Source: Rhinopomastus cyanomelas
Lineage: Eukaryota; Chordata; Aves; Bucerotiformes; Rhinopomastidae
DNA length: 64,000 nt
Direction of reading: 5' to 3'
Assembly: GCA_013400115.1 (NCBI GenBank)
Contig: VXBP01007594.1
Span: 8,917-72,916 of the forward strand
Each line of letters opens with the position of its first letter. The stretch's first letter is position 1. Both the position numbers and the translations under genes were made by a program. Below, piece after piece: positions 10,224 to 21,667 of the stretch. The notes under the pieces are model-generated. The model saw only the letters and a program-made list of their open reading frames with translations, was not told where the DNA came from and did no database searches.

Positions 10224-13151
10224 GTAAGTGAAGTGGTTCTTCATTCTGTTTCCATCTGAAGAACTTAAATTCTTTGCACAAGCATGGAGTCTATCCTGGG
10301 ATGATTGAGGGAGTGGTGGGTTTACTGTCTTTGAATATCGTAGCGATGGCAATGTAATGATTTGGTTATCACCTAGAACATTAACTGATGCTTCTGTGAA
10401 TTCATTGTGTCTACGTCTGCATGCACTCTGGGGGAGCCTGGCACGTGACCTTCCTCGCCAACATGCATGGAAACCTTCAAATATGCTTTTGAGTTGTCTT
10501 CTTAACTATCATTTGCTGTATTTTTCATGTCTGAGAAGCTTCATCTTCATGCTTGCTTTGTGTTTTAAACCAAATCTTGCCTTGCTTTCATAAAATTGTC
10601 AGCATAACTCCACAAACACCAGTTAGAGCAAATCATGCATTAGCCAAGCGGCCTTCTCCTCCTCAATCCGCAGAAAAACTTTGCAAAATGGAACAGATCT
10701 GTTTACATCGAGAAATTGAACAATTTCCAGACATAAAGTAATACAAATAGTGGATAAACACTTCCCTTTCAAATCTCTCAGATGAAGGGAGAGGCGTAAC
10801 CTTGCTTATAGTTTCTATTGGCTGAGATGGTGACTAATAAAAAAATCGACTTTTGTAACTTTTCTAAATTATTCTGAAATCATAATCATTTACCCCAATT
10901 AACCATTTGTAAATGTCACTTTTTCTTGATATGAGTATGTATATGTATATATATACAGTTCCCATTCTTCATACACCTCTTCACACACATGTATGTGTGT
11001 CTATGTTCACAAGCACCGCGGGATAAGCTTCTAAAAGGCCATCAAGTGAGGCAGAAGGCACTGAAGAAGTTCAGAGAACTCTCACATCACTGGCTAGGCT
11101 CTCATATTTAAAACATCTACGTGGTGTCTCTTCCTGCATAGGTGTATTTATATGCATGAGCACGGGTAAGTTACACTTCTAACCTTAACATGCTACAAAT
11201 GGAGTATCTGCCCCGAGTTGTGTCGCCTACATCTCTTTTATGACAGAACGGAGCCATCAGTTTCTAGTGTCATGTCTCATGAGATCTAAGCTCTGGAGAA
11301 TTATTTGTGACTCTTCTCCTCTCTGTATTTACCTTATTTCATTGTGTTCCAGGCGTTGGCATTTATCTCGTTTGCTCGTTATGATAGATCCATTGCATGA
11401 AGTACTCCTTGTGGTTTCATCCTTGTTGGTGTGAAGGGTTTTCTTTGAGTACCTGCAGGTGACAATACCCCCCGTGGTATCTCTGCTCGTGTGCACGCTG
11501 AGACACTAAAGCTCAGTGATTCTGTTCCTGAAGGTCATACAGCACGTTAACGCTGCCCGCGTTCTTGCTTACACGTCCAGTCTGAATGCCTTGCTTTGGT
11601 GGTTGGAGAGCATCTTAATTATCTGTCACTAATTTGACTTGTGCAAGGCAATTAACAGTCATTTGGAAAGTCTACTTCACATTTAGACTTCTGAGTCGTA
11701 AGTGGTGGAGATGCACTTCTCTAGGACCATGTGGAGGATAAGGCATGTGACAAGCAAGGCAGCAAAGATGCTTTTTGCAGCATAAACAGAGGCATGGCAG
11801 TGGCACTTCTGGATCAGCAAGAAGCCCAGTACTGTGGGTCATGCTAACTTTCCTTTATGTCCTTCTGCAATCTAATTCCCAGACCACCTCCAGCCAGCAC
11901 CCCAGAGGATGCCACAAGCACCAAGTGAAGGTAAAATACTGGTAAACAAACACAAAGCAAAAGTCATTGGAGAAAAGCATCTGGACAACCTAAATCCAGC
12001 AAGACTGATCTCACAGGAGGAACAAAAGCTGCAGTAGAGGCCTCCACTTGCTATTGTACAACAAAACCATGATGTTTCAAATGCCAGTTTGCATCTCAGT
12101 TCTTGAGATAGTCATTCGTGGGAGTTCTCTTGGTCTTAGCTGCAGTTTCTAAGATCCAAGTAGAAGTCATCACCTCAAATGTCTTTTCAAAAGACATGAC
12201 TCCCATAAACTCCAAGGTTCTCTTCCAGTTTATCAATTAATTTATTCTCTTTACATAGTGTGGAAGACTTGCATATTTGAAACAAGAATCTGTAGTTCCT
12301 CCTCTACCAAAAGCTATAAAGAAACATGTCCTAATAACATACACAACCTCCTTTAAGGCATAAACACTGCCAGCAAAACAAACCCAGAGGCCTTTGTGCT
12401 TGACTTGAGCAGCAGAACAACTGCCTGTGATTTCATTTTGTCAAATACACGACAAAAATAGAAGATTAGATGTGACACAATTTGTTCTCGAAATATCACC
12501 CAATAAAAGAAGTATTCAAAGTGACATTGCAAGATGAGAAGGAGGGAGATATTAAATTTCTGGACCAAAGAACACTGGATGGAGAAGCAGCTTTGTGAGC
12601 ACGGATAGGCATTTCCCTGTAAAATGTTGATGGTGAACAGATGGTGATTCAGGTTTGTTTAGTTAAGGCTATGGAGGGACAGATTTTAAAGTCATCAGAC
12701 ACCTTGAAAACTCAATAGGAAAATGCACCACAAATTCTATTTGTAATCCAACTAATTTAAATCATTATTGTAATCTAATTTTTCCATTTCATTGCTTGGG
12801 CTGCTTTGGATTGTTAACAAGTATATGAAATACACATAACCTTCCACGTAATCAGACTTTCCAGTAACAAGCTGTTAACCACATGGTCATCATCAAAACA
12901 GACTCTTTAACCAACACATTCCACCTGTGGTGTTCTCCTAATCATCTTTTTTGAGGTATGTCTTATAAAACCTGTCTCCTTTTCCAGTGATTCTATGAAC
13001 TTTTAGTTTTGCTTCTGTCTTACTATCACTTTACACGTCAGATCCTAGTGCCTTTTCCTCATAAAGTAATTTGTTGGTGCCTTACCAGGTGGTAGTTGTT
13101 GGGTGTGAAACTTGGCTTTGGAACAGGGAAGGGAGTAAGAGAAATAATGTG
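10224..13151. other. GBE1 intron 15, unique sequence
   Basis: Unique DNA with a small alternating TA/TG and CA/TG-type microsatellite at about 10936-11000. No exon or CR1 was recognised. The long A/T-rich 12050-13130 stretch shows nothing coding. Confidence 0.6.
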
Positions 13152-13786
13152 GTCTTGTGGCCAAGAGGGCCAATGTCTTCCTGGGATGGATCAGAAGAGG
13201 GGTGGTTAGCAGATTGAAAGAGGTCCTTCTCCCCCTCTACTCTGCACTAGTGAGACCACATCTGGAGTATTGTGTCCAGTTCTGGACCCCTCAGTTCAAG
13301 GAGGGCACAGGGCTGAGGGAGGGTGTCGAGTGTAGAGCAACAAAGATAATGAAGGAATAAGGACACCTCCCTTATGAGGAGAGGCTGAGGGAGCTGGGTC
13401 TCTGTAGCTTGGAGGAGACTGTGGATTGACCTCTTTAATGTCTATAAGTATGTGAAGAGTGGGGGTCAGGAGGATGGAGCCAGGCTCTTTTCAATGTCAT
13501 CTAGCGATAGGACGAGGGGCAACAAGTGTGAGCTGGAACAGAGGAAGTTCCATACAAATATGAGAAGAAACTTCTTCATGGTGAGACAGACAGAGGACTG
13601 GAACAGGATGCCCAGTGGGCTTGTGGAGTCTCCTTCTCTGGAGACATTTAAAATCTGCCTGGACATGTTCCTGTGCGACTTGATCTAGGTGATCCTGTGA
13701 CAGGAGGAGTCAAAACTATTCTGACCTGCATCATTGGACTAGATGATCTTTTGAGGTCCTTTCCAGTCCCTAATGATTCTGTGATA
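13152..13786 (+). mobile_element. CR1, 635-base 5'-truncated copy
   Basis: One of the longer copies. It begins in ORF2 at KRANVFLGWIRRGVVSRL-like sequence, continues through LYSALVRPHLEYCVQFW and CELEQRKFHTNMRRNFF, and ends at CTAATGATTCTGTGAT. Frameshifts and stops make it inactive. Confidence 0.95.
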
Positions 13787-13807
13787 CTCTTTCTTAACTT
13801 AAAGAGA

Positions 13808-13890
13808 CTAGTTCTAGGTGATCCTGCTGTGGCAGGGGAGTTGGACTAGCTGATCTCTCGAGGTCCCTTCCAACCCCTAATGATCCTACG
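13808..13890 (+). mobile_element. CR1 3' tail
   Basis: CTAGGTGATCCTGCTGTGGC through CAACCCCTAATGATCCTAC; a second short type-A end directly behind the previous copy. Confidence 0.9.
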
Positions 13891-14603
13891 CGCACGGGAA
13901 GGCGAAGTGTTGAGATCCTCCCTTTGCAGGGCTACTTGTGCATCAATGACATCTGAGCAGTTATGTTCTGCACATCATGCTGTATAACTGGAGATTGAGA
14001 AGCAAATTGGAAGGGAGGCCTTTACAGTATTTTAATCAAACCTTTTTTGTCACATGCAATATCTATCAAAATGAAAACTGAAACGTCTGAGGTCTCGTAT
14101 GACAAATTATAGTCAGAAAGCAAAAGGTATCGTGTACTTTATACCTTGATGGTTAATTATATTCTCAGAGTACTGTCAGTGTCTGACAATTAGCACTAAT
14201 GCAGAGACATGAGCTTGTCTGAAGCCCTCATTTTAATTAAAAGTTTGGGATGATGTTGGCACAGACCCTTGTAACGTTGCCTTCTGCATCTAGCAGCTGC
14301 ACTATCGAATGCTTTCAGGCAGTGCCTGTTCTAGCTCTGCATTTTAGGAGTTCTCCCATCTGTTGCAGAATGACCTTGACATTATTTTTAGGGCTTGATG
14401 TTTTCCGGTCCAGCAAGTGGGATGAAGATGAGTTCATTATGCTTACAGCTCACTTCAGTTGTGCTTGCACCTGGTGCTGAAACCAGTCTCACAGATCCAA
14501 AAGTAGCAGTTGTCACTTGCAGAGTTCCTTTGCTTTTGGGTTTCTAGACAGGGTGCCTGTGGAGATGGCTGACGTGTTGTAGTCCTCTCCCAGAATCCAT
14601 AAG
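13891..14603. other. GBE1 intron 15, unique sequence
   Basis: No recognised feature. Confidence 0.5.
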
Positions 14604-14672
14604 GTGAGTGTCAGGGAGATTGCACTAGATGATCTGTTGAGGTCCCTCCCAATCCCTAATGGTTCTATGAAC
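14604..14672 (+). mobile_element. CR1 3' tail
   Basis: GATTGCACTAGATGATCTG and CCAATCCCTAATGGTTCTAT, a short type-A end. Confidence 0.88.
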
Positions 14673-15337
14673 ATTATAGCTGCTGCTGTTCACAAATGCT
14701 TCCTGTGTCTGACATTCCTGTATATCTCTTCACTTTTCTAATCTCTCACTTTTTGAAATTATCTGGATGCTTACAGAAAAAGCTGTGAGGAGGAAGCATT
14801 TGTGTGGCCAAAAGACACCTTGTGCTCCTGGCAAGTAGTAGTAGCAGCACCTGTTGTGTTTTCCCCTGTTTGTGAGACTGCCTACAAGATTGGGTTATGA
14901 TCTTGACAAAGCACCATGTATGTTGGTGGAGAAAAGAGTTAATGCAGTAAATGGAGGGGTTTGATGTTTGAGTTAGACTGGCTGTATGATTTGAGTGCCC
15001 TAAGCCTTCATCTGTGTGGGATTTGCCTGCTTCCAGGCTGTGTAACTGCTCCAGGTTGAATGAACATGCAGTATGAAGAGGTCAGAGATTATAACAAAGC
15101 TTTGTGTGTCTTTGACTTACAAACAACATCCCTATCCTCCATCATCCTTTCTGTTAGCAAATCTCCTGTGAAGTCAACTGCAATTACTGCATTTCTTTCC
15201 TGCTCAGCACTCCATGGAGAGTAGTCTGTCAGTGGTAGTTTGGTGACTGCACGTTTGAAGGTTAACTTTGTGGAGAACTTATGTACAGCTGAGTCATCCT
15301 GCATCGGTCTTGAACAGATCTGACGTTCTTTCTTTAT
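14673..15337. other. GBE1 intron 15, unique sequence
   Basis: No recognised feature. Confidence 0.5.
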
Positions 15338-15464
15338 AAATATGTGAAGGGTGGGTGTCAGGAGGATGGAGCCGGGCTCTGCTCAGTGTCATCTAGTGAT
15401 AGGATGAGGGGCAGTGGGTGTGAGCTGGAACATAGGAGGTTCCTTATAAACATCAGAAGGCACC
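15338..15464 (+). mobile_element. CR1 internal fragment lacking the tail
   Basis: CAGGAGGATGGAGCCGGGCT, GAGCTGGAACATAGGAGGTT and CATCAGAAGGCAC belong to the ORF2 end. Both the 5' part and the 3' tail are missing. Confidence 0.88.
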
Positions 15465-16839
15465 TGGTAGTGCTAGTTCAAAGGTTTGACTCCATGACCT
15501 TAACCCAAAGTGGTTCTGTGATTCAATGGTTTATCAAGAAGCCCACCAAGAGGGGAAAAAAAATAGAGAGAAAAAGATGACCCACACTAACATGAATGTT
15601 TAATTTGTCCAGCTAAGGAAAAAATGTTCCCAAAAGTTCCCAAAGGAACTGCCTGGCAGCTGCAAATCTTGGTAGCAAACAGAAACCTCAGTCATCAGTC
15701 TAAATAGCAATCATTTGTGCAAGTTCTGACTGGCAATGAAGCAGGAGCAGGATGTTTCCTCACTTGACTCAGTTTCTCGGGTGATGTAAATTGGCTTTAA
15801 AGGAACTGGGCTAATTTACTCCTCCTAGCAGCCGACGCATTATTGACCAGGATGTAATTGAGAGTCTCAGTGCCCTGTAAGAGTGTTTTGTTCCCTTAAC
15901 GGAGGTGACTGTTCACACACTGTTAGAACTTCCATCCATTTGTTCCTTCTCAGTTCATCACACAAACCCAGGCTGCTGGATTCCTCAATGTGCGATTTGA
16001 AAAGGTTTCCTTTATCGTCTGTGTGTTCTGGGCCAGTTGATTTCAATAAGCACATGCACCCCTGCACACATCCTGGAGGCTGTTTGTCATGGAAACCTTG
16101 GGGGGAATAGTTGTGTTTGCAGTGTTTCAAGGAGCACTGGGTGTAGCTCTGCCCTAGTTCATCAACGATCGGCCATTCTCATGCTTTTCTTCTTTTCCTA
16201 AAGCTTTTACTTCATTGCTTTGTTCTGCTTTGAAAACTGCAAAGGTCTTTTGTGCCATCAAACTCTCCTAGTTAGCACCTAGTGTAGCCAAAGCTGCATT
16301 TCACAGGGATGAGGGGTAATCTAAAAGAGGACCCTGTCAGAATGAAACCAATCCTCTTCAGTCCTGTGTTTAACCTTTTATAATTGCGTTTTTATTGACT
16401 TGTTCAGCAAACACTCGACAGCGGAGGGAGTAGCATACATCAAGGTAATCGGTAGGAGGTGCGTGTCGGTCCTGTTTTCAGATCGTGGCTCTGCTTCGAA
16501 GGAACGTGGTGCAAAATGTGCTGCCACGAGTTCCTTTGTCATCATCTGTGAGGAGTCTCATCATTGTGCACTTGTTTTCTCTCGTGATAATCATGAGAAA
16601 AGGGTAAGAGAAAGGCAGGACCACAACAGTTCACTTTGAATCTGTCTGGTTCGAGAGTGCGCTGAAGCTCCACGGTGCCAAGAGAGACAAGAACACCGTG
16701 CTGTGTCACACTGCTGGTATTTGCCTGTGTGAAATGACATCAGAGACCTTTAACTCACAGCAGAAGACCCTTGTGAAGCTCTCTCACTTATCATTGTGCA
16801 GTCTGTTGACCTAAATGTCCTCAGGTCTTTGGAACTGGT
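15465..16839. other. GBE1 intron 15, unique sequence
   Basis: Unique DNA. An 87-codon reverse frame and a 75-codon forward frame overlap each other at 15867-16130 without recognisable homology. Confidence 0.5.
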
Positions 16840-17174
16840 GTAGGTGATACTGCTGTGGCAGGGGGATTGGACTAGATCGTCTTTCAAGGTCCCTTCCAAT
16901 CCCTAATGATTCTATGGTTGGACTGGATGATCTTTCAAGGTCTCTTCCAATCCCTAATGATTCTATGGTTGGACTGGATGATCTTTCAAGGTCCCTCCCA
17001 ATCCCTTATGAATCTATGATTGGACTGGATGATCTTTCAAGGTCCCTCCCAATCCCTTATGATTCTATGATTGGACTGGATGATCTTTCAAGGTCTCTTC
17101 CAATCCCTTACAATTCTGTGATTGGACTGGATGATCTTTCAAGGTCCCTTCCAATCCCTTACGATTCTAAGATA
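16840..17174 (+). repeat. CR1 3' end followed by a 51-bp, six-copy tandem array
   Basis: A type-A CR1 tail (from about 16840) is continued by repeats of its own last 51 bases, starting at 16869, 16920, 16971, 17022, 17073 and 17124. Each unit reads GGACTGGATGATCTTTCAAG ... CCCTTATGATTCTATGATT with a few variants. Because 51 is a multiple of three, one frame stays open and encodes the repeated peptide GLDDLSRSLPIPNDSM. This is a by-product, not a gene. Confidence 0.95.
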
Positions 17175-17447
17175 TGAGACCCCCCCACTAGTAGTCACTT
17201 GAAAATACATCAAGGTAAGATTTAAAGGAAAAATATTGCAAAGAGGCTGCAGTCTCTCCTGTCTTTTAAACTTGTGGGTTACCTTGTGTATTTCAAGTGC
17301 CAGGACTAAGCAGTTGATAACTGCTCTTTAAGTGGAATGACTGGGGCAAGTTTTCAGCAGTTCACTTTTCACTTACCGTTACTTAGAGTTTGTATCTTGT
17401 GCGGTGCCTGGTTCTTTCAGCTCTCTCTCCTCTCCTGTTTTCACTAG

Positions 17448-17504
17448 GTGTACATTCCAAGCAGAGTGGCTATTGTGCTTCAGAACATGGATATTCCACA
17501 ATGA
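17448..17504 (+). CDS. GBE1: GBE1 terminal exon 16 with stop codon
   Basis: After a pyrimidine-rich tract and TTTTCACTAG, the coding part reads VYIPSRVAIVLQNMDIPQ and then TGA. Human GBE1 ends VYIPSRVALILQNVDLPN, so the length (18 residues) and phase (0) agree exactly. Together the four exons give about 163 residues, the last quarter of a protein of roughly 700 residues. Intron 15 before it is 7.2 kb and contains a CR1-derived 51-bp minisatellite ending about 270 bases upstream. Confidence 0.96.
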   Translation: MYIPSRVAIVLQNMDIPQ

Positions 17505-17962
17505 AGTTGCCTGTGACTACCACCGAAGAAGCAAGTCCTAGAAGAAGTGCTGATACGTTGTGCTAGTACTAAGTATAACGCATCTTTCTCTGAGGAAGCT
17601 GTCTGAAGCTGAGCATAGTAATATTGGGTGTTTAAAACGTAAGGCTAATATTCACATAATTGTAGAGCTCTTGACTTGGTAGAACCTCTTCTGAGGCAAC
17701 TTTATGGAAGAGGCAGAAAGGAAAAGTTGGGTTTGTAGTTCTAGTAGTACAAGATGCCACTTAAGGTACCGCAAAGCAGCAGGTGTTCTCAGTTAAACTG
17801 TTGTTTACAGAATTTTATCAGGAATACCAAGAGTTATCCTGCTCCAAAGTTTGTAATTTCTTATAATCCTCATTTTGATAGTGACTTCAAATGTTCATTA
17901 TATATTAATGCTTCTTACTAAAAGTAAGTAGTTTGCTTCAATAAAACAGAAGTTTTTAGGCT
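17505..17962 (+). other. GBE1: GBE1 3' untranslated region
   Basis: Unique, moderately AT-rich sequence runs from the stop codon to the first good polyadenylation signal. No CR1 or open frame of note lies within it. The length (about 455 bases) is plausible for GBE1. The cleavage position is inferred from the AATAAA and not seen directly. Confidence 0.75.
17940..17945 (+). terminator. GBE1 polyadenylation signal AATAAA
   Basis: A canonical AATAAA is followed some 35-45 bases later by a G/T-rich element (GGTTTGTGGG near 17979), the expected downstream element. Cleavage would fall around 17958-17965. Confidence 0.75.
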
Positions 17963-17989
17963 AAAAGGCAGCCTTAACGGTTTGTGGGA

Positions 17990-18330
17990 CCTAACTCGAG
18001 GTTCCCTTTCTTCAGTGAAGTCCACCGTAGGTTTAGGAACGTTGACCCGCACGGATGAGAACGTCCTCTAAGAGTGTTGTATTTTGCCAATCCTTGTGGA
18101 CATTGCACAGAACTCCCGAGCAGCAGGCGGATTGACCGGTGACCTGCTGGCGCTGTCGCGTGGTCGCTTCTTGCTTCCGATCGTGTCGCTTAGTCTCCGC
18201 GTCTCGCTCGCGACAGCCGAACAAAATGACACAACTAGTTGATTCAGGTGAACCAAACGTTCGCCAAGAAGAGGGGTGTTTTTCTTACCCAAGTGGTATC
18301 GTGGTGGAAGACGCACTTAAAACATGAAGT
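17990..18330. other. CpG-dense patch downstream of GBE1
   Basis: I count roughly 16 CpGs within about 120 bases (18112-18230; for example GGCGCTGTCGCGTGGTCGC and CTCCGCGTCTCGCTCGCGAC), with a few more on either side, in a window otherwise CpG-poor. An ATG in fair context (AACAAAATGA) follows at 18225, but its frame closes after about 34 codons. It could be a small promoter, an exon of an unrecognised transcript, or the 5' end of a retrocopy; none is proven. Confidence 0.5.
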
Positions 18331-19627
18331 CTTCTCACTGCATTTATTTCACCGATGTCAGGACCTTGCAGTACTGATGTCACCGGTTCCAGAAGCTGCC
18401 TTGCGATGTTCTTGCACTTTTGTACCTCTACTTCTCTTGAAGAAGTACAGCCATCAAACTAAGGGGGTTCTTGTTGGTACAACCAAGGCAGGTGATGACT
18501 GGAGCACTGCGAAGGTTATTCACAGAGAGTTCTTTCACGAGCTTCAACTCATTTTGTAAAGAGTGAAGGTTTTGTATACTTGAAGCTGCATTGCAGAGTG
18601 TTCTGAAAAAATGAAGCCAAACACCAAGACCAGCTTTATTTTGTTCCATATATTTGAAAGCATCATTTGAATTGGTTCTGAAATGAATGTCTTTTGTACA
18701 AATTTGAATTTTCTAACTTTTCAAGTAGCCAAAAAGGAAGATGTCCGTGACCATTTCCAAACCATCACCTTACCCAATTTCCTGTGTGCACCGTTGTGTA
18801 GCTTCACCGAGTAGTTGTGCCGGCTCTGAAAGCACAGCTCCTGGAGTGCTTACTTGAGTCTTACTGCTTCATCAGAGTGAGGGAGGGGATAATGCAGCAT
18901 GATGGAGAGCAGCCCTTTGCAGAGTTCACACTGGAAGAACTTCATGGACATCTCCAGTCTGCTCTGTTCTACGTGACAGGACTTTATACTGCAGCTGAGA
19001 CCATAATACTCTGTAGGATCATGCTTCACTGTCCTCCACACCAGGCTGATTATTGTTTGGTAGTGGGCTACAAGAGCATTCCTCTTACACTGAGATTTTG
19101 AAGAAAATAGACTAAACAGTTAACAACTGGATCAGATTATCTCTTCCCCCCCTGCCCCGATTGTTTTCCTTGTAGTAAAATGCTGAACAACCTCTAATAT
19201 ATGTTATCTTTACACTGTATTGATCCAATTGTTTTATAGGGTGGTTTGATGTTTGTTGGGGTTGGTTTCTTCCTGCCACCAGTTCCAGGTTTCATGATGT
19301 TCTGCAAGGCAAGTGTCTGTGTCAAACCCTTTTTTTTCTTTTCAAGAAAGGAATGTATGTATGATGTGAAATATCAACTGTGTAAAATGACTTGCAAAAT
19401 AAACTCTGAGGAGGACAAAACAAGTCCATGTATGAGTTCACTGCCTGCGCTGCAAAAGACTTACACAGCAGCCTTCACACTAGAGCAAAGCATTAGATAC
19501 TGTCCATCTTGAGATCAGAAACTTGAGTTGGTTAGAAAACAGTCTCATGAGATTGTTCTTTTTCTTTTATGTAGGGATAGATGAATAAAAGCAGTTTAAA
19601 AAAAGGCATGAGATGAACATATAGGGT
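18331..19627. other. Intergenic unique sequence with unrecognised open frames
   Basis: Holds forward frames of 106 (18239-18559) and 94 codons (18817-19101) and a 73-codon reverse frame (18428-18649). I do not recognise any of the products. The absence of splice-site support or family motifs argues against calling a gene. Confidence 0.4.
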
Positions 19628-20057
19628 CTCAGGACCTGGAGAATAAAGCTTATGAGGAAAGACTGAAAGAGCTGTGGCTCTTAACTTTGAAGGAGAGGAG
19701 GCTCTGAGGAGACCTCATCACTCTCTGCAGCTACCTGAAAGGATGCTGTGGTGGGGTTGGGGCTGGTCTCTTCTCACAAGCAATTAGTGTCAGAACAAGA
19801 GAGAATGGGTTCAAGCTACAGCAGGGTAGGTTTAGACTTGACATTAGGAGAGATGCCAAGTCTAACCATGGAAAGGGTGGTCAGGCACTGGAATGGGCTT
19901 CCTAGGGAGGTGGTTGTGTCGCCATCCCTGGAGGTGTTTAAAGATGGTTTGGATGAGGTGTTGAGGGATGTGGTTTAGGGGTGACCTTGTAAGGTAGGGT
20001 GGATGGTTGGACTCGGTGATCCCAGGGGTCTTTTCCAACCAGAGTGATTCTGTGATA
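19628..20057 (+). mobile_element. Type-B CR1, about 430 bases
   Basis: Runs from CCTGGAGAATAAAGCTTATG through GGCACTGGAATGGGCTTCCT and ends at GGTTGGACTCGGTGATCCC and CCAGAGTGATTCTGTGAT. This is the clearest full example of the type-B 3' end in the window. Confidence 0.94.
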
Positions 20058-20486
20058 TAGAAATATAGGAGGAGCCTTGCAGCCTGCCCTTGCATTCTGG
20101 TGGGTGGTGTGCTTCTGCCTGTCTTGTGAGGCTGGAAAGTTGTTCTTCAGTCGAGTATGATAGTTCAGCTCTGCCACCAAAGTAAATTAAGTGGTCAGTG
20201 CTGATGTACCTCTGAGCACAAAGCTTTCCACAGAGGCTTAAAGATCATAAAAGAACTCCTTTTAAAGATAACCTCTCATAGTGTGAAAGGGCTGATAAGG
20301 ATTTCTATTTCTGCACTTGGAAAATACGGACTTCTGATCACCTGAATGAGTTCTGATAATTCTTGGTAGTCTGGCTTCAGGACTCGTGTTACTCTACAGA
20401 GTGTCTCTAAGAGCTCAGACTCCTACATTCTAAGTCGTCAGACTCCTCCATAGTCTCTCTAAGAACTCAGACTCTAAGAACTTCTT
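20058..20486. other. Intergenic unique sequence
   Basis: Unique except for a local near-duplication of CTAAGAACTCAGACTC-like text at about 20407-20478. No gene seen. Confidence 0.5.
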
Positions 20487-20680
20487 CACATTGAGGGTGA
20501 CAGAGCACTGGAAGGGGCTGCCCAAGGGGGGTTGTGGAGTCTCCTTCTCTGGAGACGTTTAAAACCCACCTGGATGTGTTCCTGTGTGACTTGGTCTAGT
20601 AGGTGATGTTGCTGTGTCGGGGGGATTGGAGTAGATGGTCTGTCGAGGTCCCTTCCAATCCCTAATGTTCTGTGATTCTT
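20487..20680 (+). mobile_element. CR1 3' end
   Basis: GGGTGACAGAGCACTGGAAG through CCAATCCCTAATGTTCTGTG, type A. Confidence 0.94.
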
Positions 20681-21667
20681 CCAGACATGTTTTAACTTTC
20701 TTTGGCTTTCCAGGTTCTCTAGAGCTGTACTCAACATCCTCGAGTCGATGCACGGTCTCTTTCTGAAAGTTGTGTGAGCATTTTAAAAAACCCCAAAATC
20801 CAAAGGTTTTGGTTGTGTTTGCCTTTATAGAGAGAAATATTTTGTTCTCCGTGCAGCGTAAGCCTTTTTCAGTCTTGTTTCATCTGAAAACAAGCTGCAG
20901 CCGCAGTGACAGGCTGACGTATGACTGTGCTTATTAAGAGGAATTATGTAAGTTGTGTAAAAATAACTGCAGTTGAGTGCATTAGAAATACTCTGCTTGT
21001 GGAAAGGTAAAAACAAAAGCTAATGATGACTCATTAGATGAGACAAATTGTGTTTTCCATGCCTGTGACTACAGTAGGCACTCTGTAAATATAAATAACA
21101 CTTGGATATTCGTGGTAAATTCAAGTTCCAAATGAATTAGGAGAAAATGCAAGAACCTGCAGGCGCTGAAATAACAAGTCACAGCTTAGCTGGTATTTTA
21201 TTGCACATCCACATTCTGAACCCAAAAAAAAAACCCCAAACGAAGTGTTTAATTGAACTACTTCTGAAAACTGTATTCTGTGTTTAAGACACAGGCAGTA
21301 ATTTCTCAGAGTGTTAGGAGAGGGTTAGTTAGTCCTGACAGGGACTTGGACATAATCTTCAGCGCCGTTAAACGCTGGGCGAGAGCTCCCTCTCCACTGG
21401 CTGCCTCACGAATCCCAGTATAAGGTTAGTCTGTGGTGGGTTGATATAAATGGAATCCACTCAATATTCAGTCGTTGAGAGGTTTGTGCCAAACTAGATG
21501 GGCTGCAAACGCTGTGATGTTGTAGTGTTCTCCCCGTGGGAGTTTGCTGCTTTCCAGTCGTCTGCTCCAGTCTTGTGTAGTGAAGGCAGCAGCTCACTGC
21601 TGATTTATTTCACAGAAACCTTCCTAAGCAAATGAGAGCTCCTGTGTGTTAGTCACTCTGCTTGACT
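20681..21667. other. Intergenic unique sequence
   Basis: No gene recognised; two short A/C runs (AAAAAACCCC-like) are the only low-complexity parts. Confidence 0.5.

Noticed and set aside
16914..17177. 87-codon frame with a 17-residue repeat as a possible repeat-protein gene
   Set aside because: It is the CR1 3' tail repeated at a 51-base period; no promoter, no independent homology, and it lies inside a GBE1 intron.
18120..18240. Retroviral LTR or primer-binding site suggested by GGCGCTGTCGCGTGG
   Set aside because: It does not match known tRNA primer-binding sequences, and no paired LTRs or gag/pol-like frames were seen nearby.
18239..18559. 106-codon frame after the CpG patch as a new gene
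   Set aside because: No recognisable family, and overlapping frames of similar size occur on both strands. Left as part of the CpG finding.
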